DNA of 64,000 nt from Methylophaga muralis (GTDB lineage: Bacteria; Pseudomonadota; Gammaproteobacteria; Nitrosococcales; Methylophagaceae): positions 112,030-176,029 of the forward strand of contig NZ_MCRI01000002.1 in assembly GCF_001720165.1 (NCBI RefSeq), in the 5' to 3' direction. A program made the translations under genes and the position numbers. This document shows, one piece after another, positions 8,951 to 17,735 of this stretch. Each line of letters opens with the position of its first letter. Position 1 is the stretch's first letter. Below the pieces are notes generated by a model, which saw only the letters and a program-made list of their open reading frames with translations, ran no database searches and had not been told where the DNA came from.

Positions 8951-9607
8951 TTACAGCTTCAGATAAAAACTGGCATCTTCATCAGCTGCCAGTTTGGGTA
9001 CAATCCCCATACATGGCGCGGCAATTCGCTTTGTAAGACTTTGAATGATTGCTGTGGATTGTGGATCCTGCAAAAAGTCATTGGCCACCCAGCCTTCCAA
9101 TTTCAAGCCAGAAGCTGCAATGGCCTGCACCGTCAGCAAAGCATGATTAATACAGCCCAGTTTGATGGCAACCACTAACACCACCGGTATTTGTAATGCT
9201 TTAGCCAGATCGGCAATGGTTTGCTGATCATTCAGCGGCACCAACCAACCACCAGCCCCTTCTACTACAATGGCATCCGCCTGTAATTTCATAGCAGCGA
9301 AGTTCGTTTCAATGACATCCAGAGAAATGCTTTGACCGATTTGCTCTGCTGCAAGATGTGGCGCAATCGCCGGTTCAAAGGCGTAAGGATTGATCTGTGA
9401 ATAGGGTAATTTGACATCAGCCTGTTGGCTTAAGGCTAGGGCATCCTCATTTTGCAACTGACCATCCTGCCATTCACAACCACTGGCTACCGGTTTCATT
9501 GCCGCGACTCTTAGGCCCTTCTGTTGTAAGACCTTTATAAGTCCAACACTGATACGGGTTTTACCGACTTCAGTATCGGTACCGGTAACAAATACATGCG
9601 TGGTCAT
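8951..9607 (-). CDS. bioD: ATP-dependent dethiobiotin synthetase
   Basis: BioD makes dethiobiotin from 7,8-diaminopelargonate, CO2 and ATP, the step before biotin synthase. The 218-residue protein has the P-loop GTDTEVGKT at residues 7-15, MKPVASGC (substrate loop) and VEGAGGWLVPL. A longer in-frame start exists at 9649, but the ATG at 9607 begins the family's MxxxxFVTGTDT start. It shares one base with the bioC stop (TGATG), indicating translational coupling at the end of the bio operon. Confidence 0.93.
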   Translation of the reverse strand: MTTHVFVTGTDTEVGKTRISVGLIKVLQQKGLRVAAMKPVASGCEWQDGQLQNEDALALSQQADVKLPYSQINPYAFEPAIAPHLAAEQIGQSISLDVIETNFAAMKLQADAIVVEGAGGWLVPLNDQQTIADLAKALQIPVVLVVAIKLGCINHALLTVQAIAASGLKLEGWVANDFLQDPQSTAIIQSLTKRIAAPCMGIVPKLAADEDASFYLKL

Positions 9608-10506
9608 CAGAGCTTGCTTCTCAACTTTTCGAGGCTGACTGGCACACATCCCTCTTCGGTCATTTGCAAAGAATTTTCACCGGCCCAGGCATGGCCATAA
9701 ATCACTTCATAAGTGGCCGGAAGTTGGCCATTGACCCGGAATTGTTCACTGGCGGCTTTGACTTTGTTTAACGTATTTTTGCCGGTCAAACCACGGCGCC
9801 GTCCCTGATTGACATTGCGCGCCCCCAACTGCTGCAAATCGCGCATCATGCCGATAATATCGTTATACAAAAGACTATGCCGATCACTGTCCAGTACTGG
9901 ATCACTGAGTCCAGCAGCAAACATCGCTTCTGCCACGTCATGCATATCCAGAAACACATTAATATGCGGGTAGCTGTCTACTGCTGCCCAACTTTGACGC
10001 AGTTCTTGCAGAGTGTCAGGGCCAAGCGTGCTGAACATTAACAAACCACCGGGACGCAACACACGTTGTATCTCGGCAAACGCAGCGGTTAAATCACACC
10101 ACTGCAAGGCTAGATTGGCATAAACCAGATCCACACTGTTATCGGCTAACGGTAATTGCTCGGCATCACCGGCAATAAAAATAGGGGTCTGCTGACCAGG
10201 TAACCAGCGCCGCAACCCAAGATCTTGACGATAACGCTGTCTCGCCTGTTTAAGCATAGCCGGTGCAATATCTAATGCTACTTGCTGGGCCGCCGGATAA
10301 CGCTGTTGCAGCAAATGCAGATTACGTCCGGTACCGGTACCCAAATCCAGAATCTGCTGTGGAGTGATTTTGACCAGATCCAGACGCTCCAGCATTTCAT
10401 CGGCAGTATCTCGCTGCAATATCGCCACATCATCATAACTGTTGGCAGCATTACCAAAGGCCCGCGCCACCCGGCTTTTTTCCGGTCGCAGAGTTTGCTC
10501 AGTCAT
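9607..10506 (-). CDS. bioC: Malonyl-ACP O-methyltransferase
   Basis: BioC methylates the free carboxyl of malonyl-ACP with S-adenosylmethionine to start pimeloyl synthesis through the fatty acid cycle. The 299-residue protein has motif I LDLGTGTGRN (about residues 51-60), VDLVYANLALQWC and RVLRPGGLLMFSTLGP, as in class I methyltransferases, and the N-terminal VARAFGNAANSYD typical of BioC. The ATG at 10506 is chosen because it overlaps the bioH stop by eight bases and starts the family N-terminus. An upstream in-frame start at 10587 lies inside bioH. Confidence 0.93.
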   Translation of the reverse strand: MTEQTLRPEKSRVARAFGNAANSYDDVAILQRDTADEMLERLDLVKITPQQILDLGTGTGRNLHLLQQRYPAAQQVALDIAPAMLKQARQRYRQDLGLRRWLPGQQTPIFIAGDAEQLPLADNSVDLVYANLALQWCDLTAAFAEIQRVLRPGGLLMFSTLGPDTLQELRQSWAAVDSYPHINVFLDMHDVAEAMFAAGLSDPVLDSDRHSLLYNDIIGMMRDLQQLGARNVNQGRRRGLTGKNTLNKVKAASEQFRVNGQLPATYEVIYGHAWAGENSLQMTEEGCVPVSLEKLRSKL

Positions 10507-11256
10507 GCAAAAACCCACTGATTTTATCGGCACACAACTGTGGTCGGGAGATAAACGGTGCGTGCCCTGCTCCGGCAATACGATCAATTGAAATAGTACT
10601 GTTTAGACTCGATAAATTTTCCGCCAGCGTTATCGGTACCAACTGATCGCGCTCACCGAAAATACATTTCACCGGTAACGTTAATTGTGCCAACTGTGTA
10701 CGTAAATCCAGTGTTTCCAGCAAATCCAATCCGGCCTGTAGTGCTTCTGGGTGGGCGACATTATCGGCGGTTTGCTCTGCCAGCAGCTGAATTGTATCAC
10801 GCTACCTTCCGCGCCACGCGCCTGTAACATAACAAAACGTTTCAGGGTTTCCCGTTGATTATGATCGAGCTGACCGGCAAACACTGCAAAAACTGCTGCA
10901 TCCATTGCACAATGCCAATCATCTGAGGTAACAAATTTCGGATTGGCCGCCAGCAGAATAAGTTTGTTAACACGTTGCGGATAGCGTGAAGCAAATGCCA
11001 GACTCAACTGCCCGCCCAACGACCAACCCAGCCAATGAGCAGTCAGCGGAAGACTGTCGGCAAGCTTTGCTAACAGTGGTTCTATTTGCAGTGCTTCAGC
11101 CTGCCAATCGGATTGACCATGGCCCGGTAAGTCCACCAAATGCAAAGTGAACTTGTCTGCCAATAATTCAATAAGCGGCTGCCACACACCACTATGCATA
11201 CTCCAGCCATGCACCATTACCAGATCCGGCCCCTGGCCAACCCGTTTAATGAACAT
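10499..11256 (-). pseudogene. bioH: Pimeloyl-ACP methyl ester esterase, frameshifted
   Basis: BioH removes the methyl group that BioC adds. From ATG 11256 (overlapping the end of bioF) the first frame covers about 150 residues with oxyanion-region VHGWSMHSG and nucleophile elbow GWSLGG. Near 10800/10801 the frame breaks, and the rest (DLLETLDLRTQLAQL, acid GERDQLVP, histidine GAGHAPF) continues in another frame to the stop at 10499. One missing base restores a normal roughly 250-residue alpha/beta hydrolase. A C lost from a CC pair (Ser-Arg-Asp in place of Ser-Val) would do it. The catalytic triad is thus split across frames. It is either a base-call error or a real lesion. Confidence 0.85.
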
Positions 11257-12417
11257 AACTAAGCTCCAGTGCATCGAGTAATTTATTAATATGCTCGGCT
11301 TCGTGTGCAACAGACAGGGTAATACGCAATCTGGCGGTATTTTTCGGTACTGTCGGCGGACGGATAATGCCCACTAAAATGCCTTGTTGTTCCAGATCCT
11401 GTCCCAATTTAAGGCTTTTTTGTCATCGCCGATAAGCAGCGGTTGAATCGCCGTTTGTGAGGGCATTAACGGTAAACCTAATTGAGTCGCACCATCCCGC
11501 AGTTGTTTGATAAGTTGCTGTAATTTATCGCGCCGCCAGCTTTCCTGTTTAATCAGTTTCAGACTCGCCAATGTCGCTGCGGCGATAGCCGGTGGCTGTG
11601 CTGTGGTGTAGATAAAACTGCGAGCCTGTTGTACCAGAGTTTCAATCACCACCTCGTCAGCTGCAACAAAAGCCCCTGCCGTACCAAAGGCTTTGCCAAA
11701 GGTGCCGACTAACATCGGCTTTTGCTGTGTTAATTCAAAATGTTCGATAACACCGCCGCCGTTTTGGCCAAGCACTCCAAGACCGTGTGCATCGTCAATC
11801 AACACCCCTGCTTTGTGCTGTTCGGCCAAGTCCATGATTTCAGGTAATGGCGCAATATCCCCGTCCATACTGAACACACCATCACTGACAATCAGTTTGT
11901 TTCGGGAGTTGGCGGCAGTGTGCAAACGTTGATGTAATAAAGCCATATCGGCATGGGGATAACGTAATTGCTGAGCTTCGCTAAGGCGGCCACCATCCAG
12001 TAATGAGGCGTGATTCAATTTGTCTTGTACCAGCACATCCGTTTTACCAAGCAATCCATCAATCACACCGATATTAGCCATATAGCCGGTGGAAAACAGC
12101 AGAACTCGCTGTTGTCCGGTAAATTCTGCCAAGGCTTCTTCAAGCTGATGATGATAACGACTGTGTCCGGTCAGTAAATGAGCGGCGCCACTGCCCACGC
12201 CTTCGCGATCCAATGCGTCGGTAAAGGCTTTTTTTAAAGTGGGATGTGCTGCCAGACCAAGATAATCATTACTGCTGAACGACAACAATTTACGGCCATC
12301 CAAGACGACCTCAACACCCTGTTCACCATCACGCAACCGCGAGCGACGATACAAACCAGCAGCTTGTCGTTCTTTTAAAGCTTGTTGAAGTTGTGATTGC
12401 CAGGGAAGTTGTGACAC
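11246..12417 (-). pseudogene. bioF: 8-amino-7-oxononanoate synthase, frameshifted near C-terminus
   Basis: BioF condenses pimeloyl-ACP with alanine, using PLP. The main frame from ATG 12417 covers about 333 residues, including VSDGVFSMDGDIAPL, the PLP-binding LIDDAHGLGVLG and the Schiff-base lysine in GTFGKAFGTAGA. It then goes out of frame at a run of six A (11416-11421, minus strand) and stops at 11374. The family C-terminus (LVGIIRPPTVPKNTARLRI) continues in another frame to the stop at 11246. One extra A in the run restores a 390-residue protein of normal length. The end overlaps the bioH start. A sequencing error in the run is the simplest reading, and slippage on A6 is an alternative. 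Confidence 0.88.
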
Positions 12418-12455
12418 GAAAGCGCCTCGATAAATCAGCTACGTGAAGCAATTGA

Positions 12456-12509
12456 AAAGGCGATTGCCTTTAAGTGAAATGCTCTGTGCGGCAAGACCAC
12501 ACAGAGCAT
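12456..12509 (-). terminator. Two hairpins between bioB and bioF
   Basis: On the minus strand the RNA first meets a 10-bp perfect stem ATGCTCTGTG / CACAGAGCAT (12479-12509, 11-base loop). A second hairpin AAAGGC-AATC-GCCTTT (12456-12471) with TTTT at its base follows. Both lie in the 112-base gap after bioB. They may end or reduce transcription into bioF, or stabilise the bioB message. Confidence 0.5.
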
Positions 12510-12529
12510 CCAGTTAATTATGCAAAGGT

Positions 12530-13543
12530 TTATGCGGCTGAACAGTGTTTATCTTCCTGTTGCTGCTGACCGACTTGTAACGGTGTGATCCCCAGACGTT
12601 TGAATAAACGTTGATCGTGGTCGGTATCCGGATTGTCTGTAGTTAGCAGTTTCTCACCGTAGAAAATCGAGTTGGCACCGGCCAGGAAACTCATCGCCTG
12701 TAATTCATCGGTCATGTTTTCACGACCGGCAGAAAGTCTGACAAAAGATTGCGGCATCATGATACGTGCTACCGCGATGGTGCGAACAAACTCAAACGGA
12801 TCCAGATTATTGATGCCATCCAGTGGTGTGCCTTCGACTTGAACCAATAGATTAATTGGTACGCTCTCAGGATGACTTGGCAAATTGGCCAGACTGATCA
12901 ACAGACCAGCCCGATCTTTCCGGCTTTCGCCCATGCCGACAATACCGCCACTACAGACATGAATGCCCGCTTCACGAACATGACTTAAGGTATCCAGACG
13001 ATCCTGATAAGTACGGGTGGAAATGATTTCACCATAGAATTCCGGTGAGGTATCAAGGTTATGATTGTAATAATCTAATCCGGCTTCTTTCAGGCGTTTG
13101 GCTTGGTGGTTTTCCAACATGCCCAGCGTGACGCAGGTTTCCAGCCCCATATCCTTAACGCCTTCAATCATCGCCACGACACGATCCACATCGCGATCTT
13201 TCAGGTTACGCCAAGCAGCCCCCATACAGAAACGGCTGGCACCGGTGGATTTAGCCTGTGCAGCGGATTCAAGCACTTTATCCAGAGGCATTAACGGTTC
13301 GGCTTTTACTGCTGATTCGTGATGCGCGCTTTGTGGACAGTAGCCACAATCTTCAGCACAACCGCCAGTTTTGATACTCAACAAGGTACTGATTTGTACA
13401 GCATTGGCATCAAAATTCTGCCGGTGAATGGTTTGAGCTTTGTACATCAGATCCGCAAATGGCAAATCAAACAAGGCTTCAATTTCCGCCTGCTGCCAGT
13501 CATGGCGAAGCGGTGCGGTCTTTTCTGCTATATTTTCAGTCAT
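12530..13543 (-). CDS. bioB: Biotin synthase (radical SAM)
   Basis: BioB inserts sulfur into dethiobiotin. The 337-residue protein has the radical SAM cysteines in [13 protein letters not shown] (C-x3-C-x2-C), [23 protein letters not shown] and the [2Fe-2S]-binding arginine region RLSAGRENM, all as in the family. The ATG at 13543 has AAGAAG five to seven bases upstream. Longer starts at 13555 and 13612 have no ribosome site and would reach into comF. It is the first gene of the biotin operon and lies only 33 bases from the divergent comF. Confidence 0.93.
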   Translation of the reverse strand: MTENIAEKTAPLRHDWQQAEIEALFDLPFADLMYKAQTIHRQNFDANAVQISTLLSIKTGGCAEDCGYCPQSAHHESAVKAEPLMPLDKVLESAAQAKSTGASRFCMGAAWRNLKDRDVDRVVAMIEGVKDMGLETCVTLGMLENHQAKRLKEAGLDYYNHNLDTSPEFYGEIISTRTYQDRLDTLSHVREAGIHVCSGGIVGMGESRKDRAGLLISLANLPSHPESVPINLLVQVEGTPLDGINNLDPFEFVRTIAVARIMMPQSFVRLSAGRENMTDELQAMSFLAGANSIFYGEKLLTTDNPDTDHDQRLFKRLGITPLQVGQQQQEDKHCSAA

Positions 13544-13576
13544 GGGCTTCTTCATCAGATTTAATGGATTAATAAC

Positions 13577-14302
13577 ATGATGGTCAGAAACTTTAGTGCC
13601 GTAGTGACGCATCGTTTGGCGGAATTATACAGCAAACTGTTGCCGATTCCCTGCTTCCTCTGTGGTGACTTTAGTCCACACGATGCCCTGTGCAAAGCCT
13701 GTGTCGAAGACCTGCCATGGCTGGACCATTGTTGTCAGCGTTGTGCCTTGCCACTTAACGAAAGCGGAATCTGCGGCCAATGTCTGCAACATCCGCCACC
13801 ACAGCAATCCAGTTTGGCGTTATTTCGTTATGAAACGCCCATCAACCATTGCATCGCTGCATTTAAATTTCACCAGCAACTGGTTTTTGCTCAACTGTTT
13901 GCCAAACTGCTGGCAGCAAAAGTAAACCAGCGCCAGCAGCCGTTACCGGAAATATTGATTCCCATTCCGTTACATCCAAGTCGATTACGCCAACGTGGCT
14001 ATAATCAATCAGCCCAGTTGGCCGATGCCTTATCTCAGCAGCTCTCAATAGCTGTCGATAAAACCAATTTTATTCGTCGGCGCAATACGACTCCGCAAAC
14101 TGGGATGAGCGGCAAACAACGCAAACGCAATGTAAAACAGGCATTTGCAGTCGCTAAGCCGCTACCATACAAACACGTGGCTTTAGTCGATGATGTCTAT
14201 ACCACCGGGCATACGGCAGCCGAAGCCAGTCGTTGTTTGCAACAAAATGGTGTTAAGACTGTAGAGGTATGGACAATTGCCCGCGCAATACGCCATTATT
14301 AG
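13577..14302 (+). CDS. comF: ComF family phosphoribosyltransferase-like protein
   Basis: The 241-residue protein has an N-terminal cysteine cluster ([24 protein letters not shown]) as a probable zinc ribbon. A PRTase domain follows with the PRPP loop [16 protein letters not shown] near residue 205. ComF proteins are linked to natural transformation, where GntX/ComFC helps single-stranded DNA uptake or processing. Comparable gene pairs with bioB are common in gammaproteobacteria. The start is uncertain: ATG 13577 and 13580 have no good ribosome site, and an internal TTG near 13616 is possible. Confidence 0.88.
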   Translation: MMVRNFSAVVTHRLAELYSKLLPIPCFLCGDFSPHDALCKACVEDLPWLDHCCQRCALPLNESGICGQCLQHPPPQQSSLALFRYETPINHCIAAFKFHQQLVFAQLFAKLLAAKVNQRQQPLPEILIPIPLHPSRLRQRGYNQSAQLADALSQQLSIAVDKTNFIRRRNTTPQTGMSGKQRKRNVKQAFAVAKPLPYKHVALVDDVYTTGHTAAEASRCLQQNGVKTVEVWTIARAIRHY

Positions 14303-14341
14303 GCTCCATACCATTTACTTCACATTGCTCAAGGCTGTTGC

Positions 14342-15415
14342 ATGCCTCAACAAGACGTGACGACGCTTCAAGATCGATTGAATGATCTGATTCGTATTGC
14401 CAAAAGCAATGAGCGAAAGCAGCTCAATTTTCAGCAATATGAATTAAGTCTGCTTAATAGCAGCGGCTTGGAGCCGTTGCTCAAACTGATCCTGGAAGAA
14501 CATAAACATCGTTTTCAACTGACGGCTGTTACATTAATGTTGCACGATCCGGAGTATGAATTTCAACGCTTACTGGAATCATTTCCTGAAACCCAACAAT
14601 GGCAAGACCATTTGCTGTTTACCGAATCGGTTCAACGCCTCGAACAGTTTTTTAGTTTACGACGAACACCACGCCTAGTAACGTTCTCCCAGCATCAACA
14701 CCAGCAACTCTTTCCCTCATACAACGAACTAGGCTCAATCGCGTTGTTACCATTGATCCGACAAAATCAACTGATTGGCAGTCTGAATCTCGGCAGTCGT
14801 AATCCCAATAGATTTCAATCTAATATCGGCACACAATTCCTTGAACATCTTGCTGCCGTGGTATCAGCCTGTATTGAAAATGCCCGTCTGCATGAGGAGG
14901 TCAAACTGGTCGGTTTACGTGATCCTTTGACTGGCGTAAATAATCGTCGATTTTTTGATCAACGGATCAACGAAGAATTCAGTCGAGCGAATCGCAATAG
15001 AACCCCCTTATCCTGTTTATTTGTTGATCTGGATTATTTCAAACGCATTAATGACAGCCATGGCCATCAAACCGGCGATCAGGTGCTGAAACATGTAGCC
15101 CAACTGCTCAATGATAGTCTCCGACAAGGTGATGTGTTGGCGCGCTATGGCGGTGAGGAATTTGTCGTATTGTTGGCGGATGCCAGTCGCACGGTTGCAG
15201 CAGATATTGCAGAACGAATGCGGAAAACCGTCGCCGAAACAGATTTCACTGCGACAAAGGGTAAAATCATTCGAGTCACTTTGTCTGTTGGCGTTTCAAC
15301 ATTAGAACCCGGCAGCAATATGACTATTAAACGTTTATTGCAATCTGCCGATCAGGCAGTCTATGGAGCAAAACTGTCAGGTCGCAATCAGGTGAAGGTC
15401 AGTGCCGAAGCGTGA
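14342..15415 (+). CDS. Diguanylate cyclase with N-terminal GAF-like (DUF484-type) domain
   Basis: The 357-residue protein starts with a helical segment and a GAF-like domain related to DUF484 (about residues 15-185, ending LEHLAAVVSACIENARLHEE). A GGDEF domain follows (about 190-352) with the intact active motif RYGGEEF and, five residues before it, the RxxD inhibitory site (RQGD). It should therefore make c-di-GMP with product inhibition. There is no membrane segment. The signal sensed by the GAF-like domain is unknown. It follows comF by 40 bases on the same strand but is not obviously related. Confidence 0.9.
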   Translation: MPQQDVTTLQDRLNDLIRIAKSNERKQLNFQQYELSLLNSSGLEPLLKLILEEHKHRFQLTAVTLMLHDPEYEFQRLLESFPETQQWQDHLLFTESVQRLEQFFSLRRTPRLVTFSQHQHQQLFPSYNELGSIALLPLIRQNQLIGSLNLGSRNPNRFQSNIGTQFLEHLAAVVSACIENARLHEEVKLVGLRDPLTGVNNRRFFDQRINEEFSRANRNRTPLSCLFVDLDYFKRINDSHGHQTGDQVLKHVAQLLNDSLRQGDVLARYGGEEFVVLLADASRTVAADIAERMRKTVAETDFTATKGKIIRVTLSVGVSTLEPGSNMTIKRLLQSADQAVYGAKLSGRNQVKVSAEA

Positions 15416-15480
15416 AAACAGCTTGTGACGTCAGATATCAGGCTCTACAATCAAACTCAAACAACGATTAAGAGGATGTG

Positions 15481-16971
15481 GTGAATCAACTAAAAGCTTT
15501 TTCAGATGCATTTATGCATGCATTGAAAAATCTGCTGCCCATCGTCGTTGTAGTGGTTATTTTTCAAGCCTTTGTATTGCAGCGTATTCCTGAAGACACC
15601 TTATCCATCAGCATTGGTTTATTTATCGTTGCCATTGGGGTTGCCTTATTCCTGCGTGGCCTTGAATTAAGTATTTTCCCAGTCGGTAAAAGTCTCTCCA
15701 ATCAATTTACCAAACGCGGCTCTTTGTGGATTTTGTTGTCTTTTGGTTTTGCACTTGGCTTTTCCGCGGTAGTTGCTGAACCAGCATTAATTGCTGTTGC
15801 CGAACAAGCTCAGGAGATCAGTGAAGGACGAATTGATGCACTGATCCTGCGTTTTCTGGTGGCCATATCAGTAGGGTTTGTGGTTGCGCTTGGAGTGTTT
15901 CGCATTCTCTTTGGCTATCCACTGCATTGGTTCATGATCATCGGCTATTTAACTGTCGTGACCATCACCTTCTTTACCCCGGCTGAAATTGTAGGTTTGG
16001 CTTATGATTCCGGCGGTGTTACCACCAATATCGTCACAGTACCGTTAATTGCGGCTTTAGGCATTGGCTTGGCCACATCAATTCGTGGCCGTAATCCACT
16101 TATCGATGGCTTTGGCATTGTGGCGATGGCAGTGATGGTGCCAATGATAACGGTGCAGCTATATGGGATTGTGGTATTTAGCGGAACTGAAACCGCTCCT
16201 ACAGCAGATCTAAGTATTGATACAGCTCAGCAAGAAGCTATCACGGGCCCGATGACTATGTTGATGGATTTGCTCGGCATGGTGGGCGATGTATTACCCA
16301 TTATTATCACTATTCTATTTTTCCAATATCTGGTGTTAAAACGCCCATTAACCAACCCTCGCAAAGTGGTTTTAGGCTTTGCTATGGTGTTATTCGGTTT
16401 ATATGCATTTGTGGTCGGTCTGAAGATGGGCTTGTTCCCTATCGGCAGCAGCATGGCTGAACAACTGATAAAAAATCAGCATATTATCTATGTCTATCTA
16501 TTTGCTTTTGCCATTGGATTTGCCACGACCATGGCGGAACCCGCCTTGATTGCTATCGGTCAACAGGCTGAGGAAGCCGCTTCCGGCAGAATAAATGGTA
16601 ACGTCATCCGGATATTAGTGGCTTTAGGAGTCGCCATCGGTATCACTATCGGAGTACACCGCATAATCTCCGGTGATTCGATACACCACTATATTATCGG
16701 CGGGTATTTAATCGTCATTGTGCTGACCTTACTCGCCCCCAAATATATTGTGCCACTGGCATATGATTTAGGTGGTGTGACAACTTCAGAAGTTACCGTG
16801 CCCTTGGTTACGGCACTAGGCATCGGCCTTGCCACGCATATTGAAGGTCGTAATATTCTGATGGATGGCTTTGGCTTGATCGCTTTTGCCTCCATCTTTC
16901 CAATCATCACAGTCATGCTCTATGCTATCGCGATGCAGATCATGACCGCATTGCAAAAGGTAAACACATGA
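15481..16971 (+). CDS. DUF1538 membrane protein with two tandem repeats
   Basis: The protein has about 496 residues and 12-14 hydrophobic segments. It is built of two homologous halves. Each contains a proline-glutamate motif (VVAEPALIAVAEQA, TMAEPALIAIGQQA), a Y-D-x-G-G-V-T-T motif (LAYDSGGVTT, LAYDLGGVTT), a TALGIGLA-type helix and G-R-N-x-L-x-D-G-F-G. Such an internal duplication with conserved polar motifs inside helices suggests a transporter, though DUF1538 has no assigned function that I know of. The start is probably GTG 15481, with AGAGG five bases upstream (GTG 15478 is too close). It overlaps the PII-like gene by four bases (ATGA). Confidence 0.85.
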   Translation: MNQLKAFSDAFMHALKNLLPIVVVVVIFQAFVLQRIPEDTLSISIGLFIVAIGVALFLRGLELSIFPVGKSLSNQFTKRGSLWILLSFGFALGFSAVVAEPALIAVAEQAQEISEGRIDALILRFLVAISVGFVVALGVFRILFGYPLHWFMIIGYLTVVTITFFTPAEIVGLAYDSGGVTTNIVTVPLIAALGIGLATSIRGRNPLIDGFGIVAMAVMVPMITVQLYGIVVFSGTETAPTADLSIDTAQQEAITGPMTMLMDLLGMVGDVLPIIITILFFQYLVLKRPLTNPRKVVLGFAMVLFGLYAFVVGLKMGLFPIGSSMAEQLIKNQHIIYVYLFAFAIGFATTMAEPALIAIGQQAEEAASGRINGNVIRILVALGVAIGITIGVHRIISGDSIHHYIIGGYLIVIVLTLLAPKYIVPLAYDLGGVTTSEVTVPLVTALGIGLATHIEGRNILMDGFGLIAFASIFPIITVMLYAIAMQIMTALQKVNT

Positions 16972-17318
16972 AATTTTCTGTTCTTGTCGCTATTGTTCCA
17001 GAAGAAAGTGAACAAGCTGCCATTGATGCAGCAAGAGATTTGGGAGCCGGTGGTATTACCCTGATGAATGCTCGCGGTATCAGCAATAACGCAAAAAAAA
17101 CCTTTTTTGGCCTCAGCTATGATGGCAGTCAGAGCGTTTTATTGATGGTGCTGGAAAAAGGTCTCTCGTTACAAATACTCAAGGCTATACAAGCCATTCT
17201 GATGCCGGATGAGTCCGACTCAAAAGGTCTGGTATTTACTTTACCACTTGAACATTTGGCAGGTATTGATACATCACAAGTTGAAAAATTCCAACAACAT
17301 TTACGAGAAACTCTCTAG
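16968..17318 (+). CDS. PII-like signalling protein
   Basis: The 116-residue protein has the beta-alpha-beta pattern of the PII superfamily: an N-terminal strand MKFSVLVAIVPE, a middle GLSYDGSQSVLLMVLEK, and a C-terminal GLVFTLPLEHLAGI that resembles the end of PII core domains. The T-loop is short and lacks the uridylylated tyrosine motif of GlnB/GlnK. It overlaps the DUF1538 gene by four bases, as PII proteins do with the transporter they regulate (AmtB-GlnK, SbtA-SbtB). I infer that it binds a nucleotide or small ligand and controls the DUF1538 protein. The ligand cannot be read from sequence. Confidence 0.75.
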   Translation: MKFSVLVAIVPEESEQAAIDAARDLGAGGITLMNARGISNNAKKTFFGLSYDGSQSVLLMVLEKGLSLQILKAIQAILMPDESDSKGLVFTLPLEHLAGIDTSQVEKFQQHLRETL

Positions 17319-17336
17319 ATATCAAGGATTACCCTA

Positions 17337-17726
17337 ATGCGATTAGTTAAAGACGTTATGATCTCGGATGTGATCACGATTTCACCATTTGCCAAAATTC
17401 GTGAAGCATTAAATTTGATGAAACGGCACAAAATTAAATCACTGGTCGTAGACAAGCAAAATCAGCACGATGCCTATGGTTTGATTACCTATTCAGATAT
17501 TCTGAAAACCGTCATCGCTGAAGAAGGTGATATTGATTTACTCAACGTCTATGACATTTGCGCCAAACCGGTTATTGCCGTCGGGGCCGACTTGTCAATT
17601 AAACATGTGGCGACATTGATGGCCGCCCACCGAGTAAAGCGGCTTTTAGTGCTTAATAACAATGATTTGATTGGGATGGTGACCATGAATGACATCATGG
17701 AACAACTGCTAAGCGAAATAGAGTAA
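17337..17726 (+). CDS. CBS domain pair protein
   Basis: The 129-residue protein is two CBS motifs and nothing else. CBS1 starts VKDVMISDVITISPFAKI and ends AYGLITYSDIL; CBS2 runs from VYDICAKPVIAVGADLSI to LIGMVTMNDIMEQLL. Such modules usually bind adenosine nucleotides and regulate a partner protein. It follows the PII-like gene by 18 bases and closes the operon with the DUF1538 protein, so a second nucleotide-sensing input to the same transporter is a reasonable inference. Confidence 0.85.
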   Translation: MRLVKDVMISDVITISPFAKIREALNLMKRHKIKSLVVDKQNQHDAYGLITYSDILKTVIAEEGDIDLLNVYDICAKPVIAVGADLSIKHVATLMAAHRVKRLLVLNNNDLIGMVTMNDIMEQLLSEIE

Positions 17727-17735
17727 GGACTTAAG

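Noticed and set aside
9607..9649. Longer BioD start
   Set aside because: It would overlap bioC by 42 bases and add 14 residues not seen in the family; the ATG at 9607 forms a TGATG coupling.
11416..11421. Programmed frameshift at the bioF A-run, dnaX-like
   Set aside because: The heptamer is out of phase with the classical A-AAA-AAG arrangement, and no stem or Shine-Dalgarno-like stimulator stands out; kept only as an alternative.
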